A stretch of 64,000 bases of DNA, taken from assembly GCA_051530055.1 (NCBI GenBank), contig CM121342.1:372001-436000 (forward strand), read 5' to 3'. Both the position numbers and the translations under genes were made by a program. Of this stretch, positions 33,713 through 46,800 are shown in pieces. Positions within the stretch are counted from its first letter, which is position 1; every line of letters begins with the position of its first letter. The stretch comes from Neoechinorhynchus agilis (Eukaryota; Acanthocephala). The notes under the pieces are model-generated. The model was given only the letters and a program-made list of their open reading frames with translations, had not been told where the DNA came from and ran no database searches.

Positions 33713-34586
33713 CTCTCGAACATATGAACTTAATAATGAAGCAAACGGCGATGGGCCAAAGTTTCCATTGCCCATCATTGAACCAGTGGAGTTCTGCAAA
33801 AGTTTTGTTTGAAGACCTGAAATTGGATTTGTTGTCATCATAGCAGGAAATGCCGATTGGGGTTGAGAATCTCCACTGCCTGCAAAGTCATATATTCAAT
33901 GCAGCACAAAAAGTAATACTTACCTGTCATTGTTGACCAGACATTTTGAAGTGATTGTGCAGGGGGCGGTATAAATTGGGCACCCAAATTTCCAGTATTA
34001 ATGGAAGGTGCAGGTGGAAGGGCCCCACCTCCTAATGGCGTACTACCAGTCCCTGTCAACATGCTCCACATATCGGCTAAAGACTGATGTTGATTAGGAA
34101 TAAATTCTCGCCCAAATCCAGCCATTCTAGAATCATTCATTAAGTTACCAGGGGCCGCAGTGGATCCTCCCCCAGACATTGCATCCCAGACGTTTTGAAC
34201 TGATTGCCTGATCGGTGGTACGTACTGCTGACCGATCTGCTGCAATGACTGCGTGTTCAGGAAATTAGACTGAGAGGGCGCATTTGGGGCTATTGAGTGA
34301 GTCAAAATATCTGTTAAAGAAATTCAATTAAACCTGAGCTTAATTGGTTCCACATGCTTCTCATCATCTCTGGCGATGCTTGATAGTTGCTAAAGGAACG
34401 TGGCGCTCCTCCACCTCCACTTCCACCTACGAAAACGATTTTAAGCCCAACGGACCACTATCACTTACGGCGCGTTTTGAGCTTCTGCTTAAGTGTTAGT
34501 AGAGCGCAGTGAGCTTGAGGCAAAAATTCATGCAAACCCCCAGCAGCTTTGATTATTGCCTCTTCAGCACAATCGTTAAAGTCCAT
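33677..34586 (-). CDS. Four-exon gene with three internal repeats (QSLxxxWxxMTGxGST), unknown function
   Basis: Exons 34586-34469, 34426-34334, 34310-33924 and 33879-33677 join in phase 1 throughout and give 266 residues. The first exon begins MDFNDCAEEAIIKAAGGLHE. The body carries three evenly spaced repeats: QYVPPIRQSVQNVWDAMSG, EFIPNQHQSLADMWSMLTG and QFIPPPAQSLQNVWSTMTG, each followed by Gly/Ser/Thr. A weaker fourth is seen upstream (SPEMMRSMWNQLSS). The rest is Pro/Gly/Ser/Asn-rich and probably disordered. No family is recognised; repeated short helices with Trp in linker sequence suggest a binding or scaffold role. The first exon lies inside an intron of the frame at 34620-35650, whose donor is also phase 1, so the last three exons may be shared. 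Confidence 0.6.
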
Positions 34587-34619
34587 TTTGTTAGCCCGCT
34601 TTTGTTTGTGTTTTCTTAC

Positions 34620-35650
34620 CTGGATTAGAGTAAAAGACGTTCATAGTTGCCGGTGATTGTGGCGCGCATGGAGAAAAGCAACTGTACAATTGCGGTGGAC
34701 AGCAATTTAAAATGGATTGGGGTGGAATGCAAACTCGATTGGAGCACTATCGGCGTGCCTTAAAGCTCTAAAATAAAAATAAACAAAAACTTACTGGATC
34801 CGCACATAACTGTTGGACATATTTAACAGCCGGTTGTTTCACGGGACGAGTGTCGATTATTGTGTATGATTGATCATCACATGGATTTGGTGGACAATCA
34901 CGTTCAATTATGATTTTACGTGCTTTTCGGCTTTTCGGCGGAAGCCACCGTTCGATGATTATATTGGGTTGTTTGGGTGGAGGTGGTGGTAAGCGTTCGA
35001 TTATGATTGGTCGTGGCGGCGGTGGAGCCGAACGATATTCTATTACCTGACTTTGTCTGCTTTTTGGCATCGGTGGAGGATGCTCCCTGTATATTATAGG
35101 CGGAGGAGTTGCTGGGGATTCACTCGGTTGCTGCCTGATTATAATTGGTTCTAGATTCTCCCTAGGTTTGTGGTCTTTTAGAAGTATTTGTTCCTCTGGC
35201 TCTGGAGTCGGTGGTTGAAGATATCGAACAAATACCCGTTGTTTATAGACGATGTCGTCGCTGTCAGTTTCATTGTGGCTTTGAGGGTACAAATGACTAA
35301 CCAGCTCTGAACTCTGAGTATTACGATGTCGCTCGTGTTTCCGCTTAAGATGTCGCTCGGCTAGCTCAATGTTTGACGGAGCGCTTGAGGAAGACGACGA
35401 GCTTGAGCTGTTTCCTCGACTCATCTTCCACCTTTCGTTCGAAAATACGAATCCAGACGAGTCTCTGATTTTTGACATATCATTGGTAAATCCGTGGGTC
35501 GTTATACTCGGGTAATTGCCAAGAAGGTAGTCTTCGTTTGCGGTAGGCGACTTTATCAAATCACCGTATCCTTGTTTTGTTAGCCACTGCTTGATTTCCT
35601 CATTATTGGTGACATCTATTAGTCCGCCTGATCCAGTGGGGTCCAAAATT
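34620..35650 (-). CDS. Proline-rich protein with IIIERxxPPP repeats, 5' part of a gene
   Basis: The exon 35650-34795 (856 nt, entered in phase 1 through an acceptor ending AATTAG) joins an exon 34746-34620 through a 48-nt intron. It codes an N-terminal helix block (EEIKQWLTKQGYGDLIKSP), a Ser-rich and charged middle, and then repeats of the kind IIIERLPPPPPKQPN, IIIERWLPP and IIIERDCPPNP. A Cys/Pro-rich end follows (RVCIPPQSILNCCPPQLYSC). Such 'IIERWLP' repeats recall cytoskeletal repeat proteins, but I cannot name a family. The last donor (34619) is phase 1 and could splice to 34426. Otherwise the frame ends in the intron. No start codon is seen, so at least one upstream exon is missing from view. 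Confidence 0.55.
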
Positions 35651-36101
35651 CTAATTGGTTAGCAAATATGAATTCGGTGAGAGCGTATATTCAAACTGTA
35701 TCGATCAGAACCAAAAATAGAATATTCTTGGGATTAAACTTGTTGTTCTAAACCTTAAAACTTTCTGAAGAGATCGATCTTATCATTTAATTTGATTTGT
35801 CTCTTAATGTTAGTCAAATGAGGTCACTGTGGTAGGTTATTTTAGAGCAAATTATAAACCAATCTCATTGTCTTTTTAGTGTAATTTACTCAATTTTGCT
35901 GCCTATGTATTTTTAGAGTTAACCCATTATTGTTGTATTTCGCTTCTCTATATTTTCCAACCAAAATCCAATAAGTTAAAAAATTTGAAAATTTGGCCGA
36001 TTAGGATGATATTTCTATCCGTATTATTACTTTATTGAACTACACTAAATCTTATTACAGCTCGTTAAGAAAAATCAAAATGCTCAACATCATCGTTAAT
36101 C

Positions 36102-36234
36102 TCATTTGGTACCTCCCCACTCGATCAATTCAAACCTATTCATCGGGACTGTTTCGCTCAACAAGCCTTCGTATCCGCTTGACTTTAACCAGTCACGAAC
36201 GCTAATGTCGCCCGTAACTTCTTCTCCTTGAATA
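36102..36234 (-). CDS. Terminal exon paralogous to the start of the proline-rich gene
   Basis: An exon entered in phase 1 after TTTCTTAG reads GDISVRDWLKSSGYEGLLSE and stops at 36102. This mirrors EEIKQWLTKQGYGDLIKSP in the gene at 34620-35650, including the entry phase and the distance from the acceptor. It looks like the same module ending a neighbouring gene, or a duplicated, alternatively used exon. Upstream exons were not found between 36240 and 37280. Confidence 0.45.
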
Positions 36235-36239
36235 CTAAG

Positions 36240-37280
36240 AAACAGAATGTTAGGCTCAATTACTCATTACGCTAACCTGGTAGCGTCAATTACGCTATTC
36301 ATAATAATTTTTAATGCTGCTGAGGCAGAACGTACGGTGATACTATCTTGTCGAAAATCTCAAATGGAAGGTGTAGGAACGGGTCGTGACTGCTCATTCA
36401 ATGGGTGCACTAGTAGGTTCTTGAGTGCTCATATCTGATTCATGTTGCTCGTTTTTGAACTGTTCGAGTGTGTCAGCGAGATGGAGTGCAGGAAAGCAAA
36501 CGGAGGCACTTTGTACGTGTGCAAGCTATCTCAACGCCACAAAGGACCTGTATTAATGTAAAGTGTAAAGTGCTTTCAAACTTTAAGTTCACTGTGAATT
36601 ACTAATTGATGTTTTCGCTACGGTGCATAGAAACCGTGAAACCTAAACACATACATTCGATTGGGGTTCAAACAAATTCGAGTGTCTTTATGATCGGATT
36701 CGCAAAAAAATGGTGACAAACTGAATGGGATTGCACTGAACGAAATATCTTGCATGCCGTTTTGGTGCTGGCGAATTTGGTTGCTCTTATTTAAATAACT
36801 GTCGAAAATGCAAACGGGCAGCAGATATCCCAACTTCATTTTACACTTAGACAATTATTCACCGAAGATTACTTTGGCAATCCGATATCGAGTTGCCACG
36901 TCTTTGCATAAAAATAACACATCGAAAAGAGTAGAAATATTTTTTAATGTTGACATCTTCAGAATAAATTGACCTTAAATTCTGTTATAATGAGCTAACA
37001 ATGTGACCTTACGATAGGATATGCAAGCATTGATATTCATCCTTTGTTTGAAATTTCGGATCAATCGGTCGTTCCTAACAGTTATATGTATGAGCTGTAT
37101 GGAAAACGACGCAGCGTATTACAGTTCGTCAAAAGAATACACAATAAAAGTTAGATGATATGCTACTCGGATAACTTGCTAATCTTCATAAATATTTCGA
37201 CAAACGCTTGCTGCTCTTCTTTTCTGTTATGACCGGAGTTTATTAACTGCAAGAAACTGCATAAATACAACCGCACTGAT
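36240..37280. other. No gene seen
   Basis: The sequence is AT-rich with a few short frames. A plus-strand frame at 36247 with a signal-like hydrophobic start lies against the acceptor of the minus-strand exon and ends after 63 codons; it is not supported. Confidence 0.35.
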
Positions 37281-37282
37281 TT

Positions 37283-37740
37283 CTATTTTAGTGACCATAT
37301 CATTATAATCGAATTAATAATTTTAAGCGCACACAGGTCACGATCATGAAAGCATTTATATGGCTTTGATTGGACTTTCAAGCATCGTTTTAGTGGACTC
37401 AAGATTTGAAATACATTAACCTGATCAACTAGTTTTATTTGGCGTTGAATATATAACATAGTGTTAATGAAGAGACGTTCAAGTAATTTTGTGCTTTGCA
37501 AACAAAGAAAAAGCGTTATAATAGCGTGGAAAACAACTTGACTGCTATTAAGGATAGAGACAAGATCTAGATTGTAGAGAAGAGAATTTTGGAAAGCTTG
37601 AAAGTTCGGGAAACGAAATTTAAGAATAGAATGTATTGGCCACAATAAAGAAACTAAACGAGTTATGTATTTGCTCACTTTTTATTTTGGCGACTCTCAG
37701 GATTCCTAGACCCTTGCGCCCACACATAAGAAAAAAGGTG
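37283..37740 (-). mobile_element. Possible eroded LINE remnant
   Basis: The minus-strand frames read GLGILRVAKIKSEQIHN and then a 131-codon open frame with Leu/Phe/Ser-rich sequence (PNFQAFQNSLLYNLDLVSIL). Order and flavour resemble the LINE region seen at 6480-7010, but the identity is weak and no catalytic motif is present. Confidence 0.25.
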
Positions 37741-37825
37741 AATTAACGATTTACATTTTATAAAGATACAATAAACGTGGTGATATCGGATTTTAACGGT
37801 AACTTTAAAAAACATTTTAGATTGT

Positions 37826-40800
37826 TCAGACACGTGGAGACAGAACAATGTGCGTCTGTGGGATTTGATAAGCCGGATTCAATCCAATTTGCATAGGGCT
37901 GGAGGACATTGAGGTAGCGTCGACCTGAGCGATCGTATTTGCTTGCAATTTGATTGAGCAGTAACTTTGTTTGATTGGGGTAAAATGCATTGCAACTGAT
38001 GATTTCTTGTGTAATTCTTGCATAAGCACTTGAAAAAAAATTTTCGTTAAAGTGCTACTAAATAACTAACCGTTAAATTTCCTATTATTTTCCATCGGCC
38101 ACACTTGCACAGCCCTTTTATTCTCCCGGCCTTTTCATTGCAACCATTGGTTATGGCACCTGATTCGTCAACACAAATCGCATCCCGTGTCCTCAAGCAG
38201 CGACCATTAACTTCTCTGCACTATAATTAATAAAAACAAGGGAAGAAACAGAAAAACGAAAGGCACATTGACAACTTAAAAAATCAATTATTCTCCCAAA
38301 CAAATGAAAATTCAGACCAATGATACTTACTGGCTGCCATGGACCGTATCTCAATCTTGCTCCACATGTAACCGTACATGGCTTAACTTCTATCGGACGA
38401 TCAGCCAACTTGCATTTTTCCTCCGCCACTGAACACCAAACTGAACGTCTTCCACAAGTCTGGTTACACTACAATTACAAAGGGAACTGATCGATGTTTT
38501 GATTTTTAAGAGATCACCAACGTGTTGAAAAGGTCCACTCTTCCATTTGGGAATATCGCAGTCGAATCCCGTGCATGGCTGAATTTGTGCTGGTTTAGTG
38601 TCCATCGCACATGAGTTAGACGAGTGACCATTTTCCGATAAGCAATACACGTGACGGCGTTTTATTCCTTGTCCGCATACCACCGAGCACTTATATAACA
38701 AAATGGATTTGGGCGGCATTTTATGCACACCGAGACAAACCTTCGACCATCCACCCGTGAACCAATGACCGCAGTCTGTCAAATTGCACTCTTCTCGAGA
38801 TGCAGGACGATTACCTGGGCACTTATAAGCACTCGTGGTCGTTTTATGCGATGCTTCAACGCACGAAACAGTCCGCGTCTTTGAACCCATTTTGCCACAC
38901 TCTCCTTTGCACTGAACAAAAATTTCAGAATTAAATATAACCTTGAAGCATACCTGTGACCAAGAACCAATCGTCCATTCGTACTTGCAATCACGTCCAC
39001 TACACTTACGGGCGCCGACCGGACGCTTGGCCAAATCACAATCAATTAAATGGGAACAATGAACGTTACGAACTTGAATGCCTTTTCCGCATTTAACAGA
39101 ACACTACGACAAAACATAATCGGTGGGATTAGGTCAACAAATTAAAGCGTCTAAAACTCACATCACTCCATCTTCCCGCAATCCACGCCGCACATCGATT
39201 ACCAATGCATGGTTGATCGGTTTTTGGTCGTGGTAAATGAGAACATATTTGATCCGATACTGAAGATCCTTCTCTAACACAATTCAATAAGCGACTCTGT
39301 GTTCCGTTTCCACATAACTTTGAGCACTGTAATGGAAGAAATTGAACGTGTTTAACACTAGCAAAGTTTAGAGCTCCTGTTATGGGGTTTAAATACATCA
39401 AATTAAAGGATCTGAAAAATAATAATTTCCTGAAAATCCGAAATATTTCAAAAAATTTATATCGAAACTATCGAAGTTTAAATGTTAAAATAAAAGACAT
39501 GATATAACGTGTTTTTTACGAATTACGATTGTACTTAATTATGAATATAATCAACTAAGCAACAATAACTGAATAAACTTACGAATGTCTGGAGGACCCA
39601 AAGGTACAGAGGACCCAAAGGTACATGGGTCCTCTTCTTTATGAATCAACAAATAAAACGTGTTATTATAAGGTTTGACCAGGAATTTTAACAAAAATTA
39701 ACGAGGTTTATGACAGAGTCTTTTAATACAGTGATGACAATCATTGCCAATCAGCGATCGGCCCCCAAACTTCACTTTTTAAATATTCGGTAGGCACGTT
39801 AAGGGGATGGAAATACTGAGGTATAAAAGAGGCCAACTTTAAGCGATCAATAGATTCCTCATAACATCACAGAAAATCAAGAATATTCATATCTTTTTGA
39901 CTATGCGCAATGCTGTTGAAAACTGATACGATCGATGCAGCACAACGGAAACACACCTCGCCCCACTTTCCAGTCTGCCAGTCAACTACACAAGGTCGAT
40001 TGCTGCATAGTTCAGTATCCTTTGGTCGATTTATTAGCCTGCAATATTGTACTGGTACTTGCCGTTTTCCAATGAAGCAAATAACTTTTCTACGGCGAAC
40101 TCCAGGTCCGCATGGTGTCGAGCACTGTTCACACACAATGGATTGGTTGAAAGCATTTCAAAAAGTCTTACTTGCGACCACTTTCTGGTTATCCATCGTG
40201 CTTTTTCACACTTGCATTTTAAAAAGGTCACCGGCTTATCAATAAGATCACAGAGATAATCCGCGACATGCTTTCCATCACTTCGTTCACACCAAATATC
40301 CCGAACGCGAGTGTTATTCGCACAATGACACTTTGACCACGTTCCTAATTTCCAACTCCTACATATTGGTTGAACACATAGGTCAATATCAACTGGTTTA
40401 GGAGTTCCCGAGCATTGATAGGCGTCGACAATCCTATTATCTAGCACACAGTAAATCTCTCGCTTTCTCCAACTAAGTCCACAAGACTTCGGGCATTCTG
40501 TCCATTCCCCTGAACTCCATTTCGCCTTAACACATGACTGAGAACAACTCTTATATCCAATAGGTTTTAAATTTGGACACCGATTGCGAGGAAGGCTCTT
40601 TGCTGTAGACGATGTACACTTGACAACTCTGTATTGGAATCCATTTAAGCAATCGCATTTGTCCCATTCTCCAATTGACCACGTCCCTTGCTCACATTCA
40701 GACATCTTACATGCTTCCCTCGTCGTTTTGTAACGAACAATACATAAGGACTCATGAGCTTCTATTCCCCGTTCATCAAGGCAAGTAGCGTTTCGGGTAC

Positions 40801-43800
40801 GAACACAACGTCGAGACCGAAGTTTGCAGTTGCTCCATGGGGAGAACATCCATCCCGATTCAGTACAGTCACCATCACATGGAACACTCATTGAGGGCTC
40901 AGGGCCCACTAATTCGATGCAATGCGAGTTCTCTATGAGTCTATAAGTTTTGTTTGTTTTTTCATCTAAACGACAAGCAAAACGTGCGTCCTTAAATCCA
41001 TGGCCACAACGAGATGAACATGGCGTATAGCTCAACTGAACCCAACTGAAAACGAACTGGCTTAAAATAAAATTCTTTAGACTGATGCAAACCTGACGTA
41101 ACAATCAGTGTTGCATGGCTCATCGACTACTTCTGGTTTCGCTGATGGGTCACATCTTTCGTCCAAAACAGTTTGATAGCCATCTTTACAAACGTACTGT
41201 TTTGCATGTCTCACACCTTATAGTTTAAGTGAATTTATCCTTTGGAGATTTTCACTAACCATTACAAATGCGACTACAGGCTGGAGTGTAACTGGTCTCA
41301 ACGTCTTGTACCCAGCGAAATATTCGGCGCGTCCTACTTTCAATCCAATATTCAATATCTATAATCATTCGCGCTACATCGGCTTTCATAACCTAAAGAT
41401 TGTGTCTCTTTAGTAATCCTTAAGACGTTTTAACTTACAAATAACGACACCGGCGTTCTCAAGCGCTTCGTGGCGTTTATGCGTTCAATGTGAGTGTCAG
41501 TCCCGGTGTATTCGAATGGAGTTGACTTGTACTTAATTATACGTCTTCGAGTACTGAAGCTTTGTTCACTGTTGATTATTCCGTCTTGCCCACTCGCGTC
41601 CTTTAGAACTATATAGAAAAATGTATGAATAAACGAATTGGATCAAATTTTTAGAACTAAATAACGAAACTGTTTCAGCAGTACAGTCGAAGTGCTTTGA
41701 TGCACAAGCGAACGATTAATTTCTAGCAAAGTCGTCAGTGGACAATTCGCGTTAAACGTTCCTTCTTCCAACCGGTTTAGTGATATTTTCATGCAATGAT
41801 CGCGGGAAAATCATATTGAATTATCAATTTAATCCCATTAGAGCCTTGCTGGATAAGCTCTAAGGGGCCACAATGATTAAGCCATACCCACAACTGCAAA
41901 AAATCAAAAATTGAAACTATTTAAAAATACATCTTGACCAAGAAGTGAATTGAACAAGGATATTTTTCTCTCGGCGATTAGCAAAAAATCAAATTGTACA
42001 ATGTGTGATGCATCTTATAAAGAAAACCGCTAAATACTATACGAGAAAAATTGTACTCATGTGATGGTATTTAAGGAAAGTCATGGCCTTAAAATGTTTT
42101 GAACAAAATCATTTCGAAATTTGGTCACATCGTACTAATGGTTACCAAGAGGAAACTTTTAGAAGATTTTTTACACACTGCAACAGTTGTCAAATGTATA
42201 AACAAATTTTTTTATAGCGAATTATAATAATTTATTGATTTGTTTGATAAGTTTCAAAAAGGCCTACGAGAAGGCTGCAAATTATCAAATAAATCAATTA
42301 TTATAATTCGCTATAAAAAAGGAAATGATGAACATCTTTACAATGTATAAACAAATGCAGAATTCTATAAGGCTTCCTTTAAATCGAGAACTGTAAAGAT
42401 TTCATATGGTTCTAGGTTTTCTGTAATTTTATTTATAATCTTGTCACACACATGATAAACATTTTTAACTGAGAATCCCAACAATATATACCTAGATAAT
42501 TTTTATCCTTTTGACCCCTCCGGGCTGAAACTTGCTTAATTTCGATATTGGTAGCACCAATAGGAATGCTCGCAACCAATTGAAAACCTATATAGATGAT
42601 TTAGAGAATGCTCAAAGAGAAAATTTAACCATAGTCGTCTTTAATTATCCGCTTAGATATTTTTTCGCAAGTGTCGTTGTTTCCTCCACATACACCACAC
42701 ATGTCAGCCATTTTAATCTCGACAATACTTTCTGAATCGTAGACATTATCGCAACCGATTCTCTTTGAAATATTTACGTGTTGATAAACCCATCTTAAAC
42801 GAAATACACCTACTATACATTGGCCACTTATGCATAAGTCAGTGGTCTCATCCTCAGGACCGCATTTGGTACCATCCTCGACTGCATCAGAGATGACGAC
42901 CGACCTTTCTTTTCTGTCATCTTGCACTTGGCAGATAAGTTTGCATCGTTCGTTCTCCATAACTATGCAAAAAGGTATATGATTGGCTGCTTAAAGCAAC
43001 ATATTTTACATACCTTCGTACTTTGGAACCCATCTCACGTTTCTTGGAAGGTCGGCGTGACCGAATGTTTGACCGTTGTACTTGCTACATTGCATTTGGC
43101 GGTACTCAATATAGCGGGGAGGGCATTTCTATTGGTGTGCAAAAATCTTGTTATACTGATAAGATTTTATATTGGACAAATTACCTCCAAGTTGCAAGTC
43201 CTTATTCCAACATTATTTCCCACGCAGAAGCGGCCCCCATTCGCCGGTCTTAAATAATGTCAAGAGATGTAAACGACCATTTTGGGAAAGAGAAACTAAC
43301 GTAGGATTATTACATTCCCTGTAACGCTTTTGAATTCCCCCACCGCATGTCCTAGAGCACTGTCCATAAGGGCCCCAAGGTCCCCATTTTCCTTCGATTG
43401 GAGCTCGGTCGTACCAACAGACGCAATCACCATGAAGGCATCGCTGCAATTTTGTGCTTTTAAGCGTCAAAACGAAAAGAACATACTGATGTGCTGCATA
43501 ACGAATGTGGGGAAGTGGAATCTGTGCAAGGTGTTCCATCCGCTACAGTAGCATGATTGGTCGCGCAAAATGTGCCGTTTTGGTCCGATCGACAACAAAA
43601 TAAATATTTACAAAATGGCTATACAAACGGTTTTTAGCACAGGCTTTTTAAGGATGTTCTAACCTGTGATTGAAAAGGGCAATAAGTGTATCCCATACCG
43701 AATGCTTTTTCACATTGGTCGTTGACGGGATAATAAAACCCCGGTGGGTATTGCATCATATGTGCCTGGTCGCCATTTACGATCTGCTGTGCGTTTGATG

Positions 43801-46800
43801 GCTTGTTTCGCAGACACCACAAGTCAGCCGATCTAAAATATCAGTACAGTAGTTCTGGTAACTTATCAACCAATCGTTTACTGGAGCTTAGCATTAAAGA
43901 AATGACGACTGCAATCCGACCATTGCCAGTGATTGTGAGCGAATGTTAAAGAGGTCGCCATAAGGTTTGTTTCTGTGAGGCCACGTTCAACGCAGAGTTT
44001 GTCTCCGTCATGACGGACACCAAACCTAAAAAGAGGTTCGATGGTATGAAAAAGCACTTGTTTTGTTCTTCAACTATAATGAAACTCGATCACTAAATAT
44101 ATATCATCAGAAGGTATCAAAAATCATTATACTGCAAACTGCGTATATTCGGGTTCCATTCGATTAAGTTATGAAAGTTTGCAATGTATTTCTCAAGCCA
44201 AATGTTAAGAAATTTAGCCGAACAAACAAAAAGCTTTAATATTGATTTCTGCGTGAAATTTTATTCCCGTTATTTAAGGAATGTAATATTCACAAAACGA
44301 AAATATGAACATTTATTACTCTTAATCTGGAATTTAATTTCGAGTGCAAAAGCATTAGTTGCGGTATCGAGTATAATAGAAGGCGTTCTAAACTCACAAA
44401 TTGACGTTAAGAAGCCTTTTTAAAAAATACGTGATTTATATACGATCAATACTATTTGTTTCGATCTCCAAAATAATTTTGATTGGCATAATCGATGACA
44501 ATGGTGGCAGACTTGTAATTTGGGCAATGGAAAATATTTGAAAATAGTTGCATTTTAAGCACATTCTGACTAATTGAACATATTTGTGAGAATACTAAAA
44601 ATGTTGCATTTCGCATCTTATAGATTTTTCAAATACGTTAACGACAACATATGAACGTGAATATTATTAGAATGCTGGTTGGCGCTACTCCCTACAATTT
44701 GTCTTTGTGAAAAGTTGAAATCAAATAATTCAGGAAAGTAAAGTTACTTCGGTCAACCGTAAAAATAACGGCTCTAAGCAAAATCTGATCCCTGGACAAA
44801 ATGAAATGTATGAATCGACTTACAAATGTGCTAATTCGTGAGCTATTGTAAATCCAGTTGCCAAGCCATTATCTTCAATTACAGCGCAACTTGTTGACAA
44901 GCTACACAATCCATTTAACTCAGCAACACCTAGGAAGATTTGTGGTGTTAAGAATGAACTCAAAGGATATAATGATACCTAACGTGTTACATCGCTCACG
45001 GCACAAATCCTTTCTAAATGCACGCAAAATTAAACATAACTATATTATTGTTGTTTATTTTCTTCTATTACCTAGTTAATAGAACGGCTGCATCATAGTG
45101 GAGTGGATTGTGATTATCTTTGACGTTTAAGCTACTTTGCCAATTGCAAAAATTGTGAAGAGTCTCTAGAGCATTGTTGGTTATTTCAGGTGGACTCTTA
45201 TATTATACTGATGAGGTATTTGCATTAATTTTATTCTTGGTACTTACATCGGGATCCTGGATCATGTAATGTCGGACGAGTGAAACCTCAATGGCAACAC
45301 CTATACTCGCTTGCCGGTACAAATTAGCAGCCTTAACGATAATAAGCGGGATATGAGAGTCTCATAGGCACAAAGCTTTATTTATATTTACGAAACTTAT
45401 AATTTGAACCTTTGCTTTGTTAGCTGATGCTCAGATTCCTGGCGCTACTAATTTAGTAGGAATATCTTTTGACGAATGTTCAGGGAAAAAGCTTTCTGCA
45501 TTTGTTTTCCTATTCTCAATATTTAGAAACGATATTTCAATTCACAACCAATTCCGAGATTTAGGCTAAATTTTTAGAACTGCTAGTTATAGTACCGCAA
45601 TACTCATAAATCATCAACATAAAAATGCAGTTTCAACAAATCAAAGTACAGTCAGATTGCATTTTCTAGCTTGCTCCACAGATGTTACGCTCTGTTTTGC
45701 GTAGAAAACATATATGAAATATCTATGAAAATTTAGAAGTAATAAAGCTTGAGCTAAATTTTGAAAAAATGAAGCGATTTTCAATTGGAAGAGAATAAAA
45801 TTCGACCGGAGATATAACCAACGTACACAGGGATCTTTGCACTAAATGATTTGCGTTAGTTAAAAAAGGGCTATTGTATGAATGCTCTTGATAATTTGTT
45901 TGAAAGAATTAGACTTGTTAGGTCGAGAGAAGAAATACAAAATCGTGGTTTCCGTACCTAATTTCAAACCACGAACGCCACGTTCCGCACGAAACAGTTT
46001 ATGTCGGAGATTTGATCATGAGCCTTATCAACGCGGTAACGAAGATCGTATAAATAAATGCGAAGAATATGCATGAAATATATATACCGACGGCTAGAAT
46101 GAACGCTGTACGAACTCATCAATCATATATGAGCTTTACTCGCAGCTGATCTGCTTATCAGATCCCTTCTGTAAGTCGTCTCAAATCATGCAAATATCGC
46201 TAACAACTGGAGTATACGAAGGTAAGCGAAATCCTTAGCAAATCTACATTAGGTTATGATCAGAAACAAATTAACACAGGCAAATTTTCGAATGTTCTTC
46301 AGTCAAATCTACAGAGGAATCAAAATGAAAGAGCGCTTTTTATACAAGTAACAAATTTGTGTACCATTTATTCATCAAATTCTCGCGCCTATCGACTGAA
46401 TTCGATGAGTGGAACTTCATTTGTAAATTTTTAGGATACTCAAAAGGGCGCCATAGTGACAGTTTGCCATGTATCGAATCAAAGGTGTGCGCTGTGCAGA
46501 TATGGAATTTGGACTGAAAATGGTTAAAACGTTTAAAGTGAGTTTAAATAATTCACTAATTATTAGATTTAAAGTACGCGTAGATATGAAGGTGAAGACA
46601 CTGCAGCATACAGATAAGAATTTTTAAAATCTTAGTGGTGAGGCTACCAATTAAATATCACGAAGGTTGCCATTTTGTCTTCAGAATGCAGAAAGCTAAA
46701 AGCAGTTTGCATTTTTCCTTAAAAGTTCTGTTCTTTTTCCTCATTCGCTGAAAATTTCAGAGATTTCATAAAAAATTCCTGTCTATAAGAAATAACCGGC

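Noticed and set aside
36247-36438. Plus-strand ORF with a signal-peptide-like start
   Set aside because: It begins against the splice acceptor of a minus-strand exon, ends after 63 codons, and has no supported neighbours or motif.
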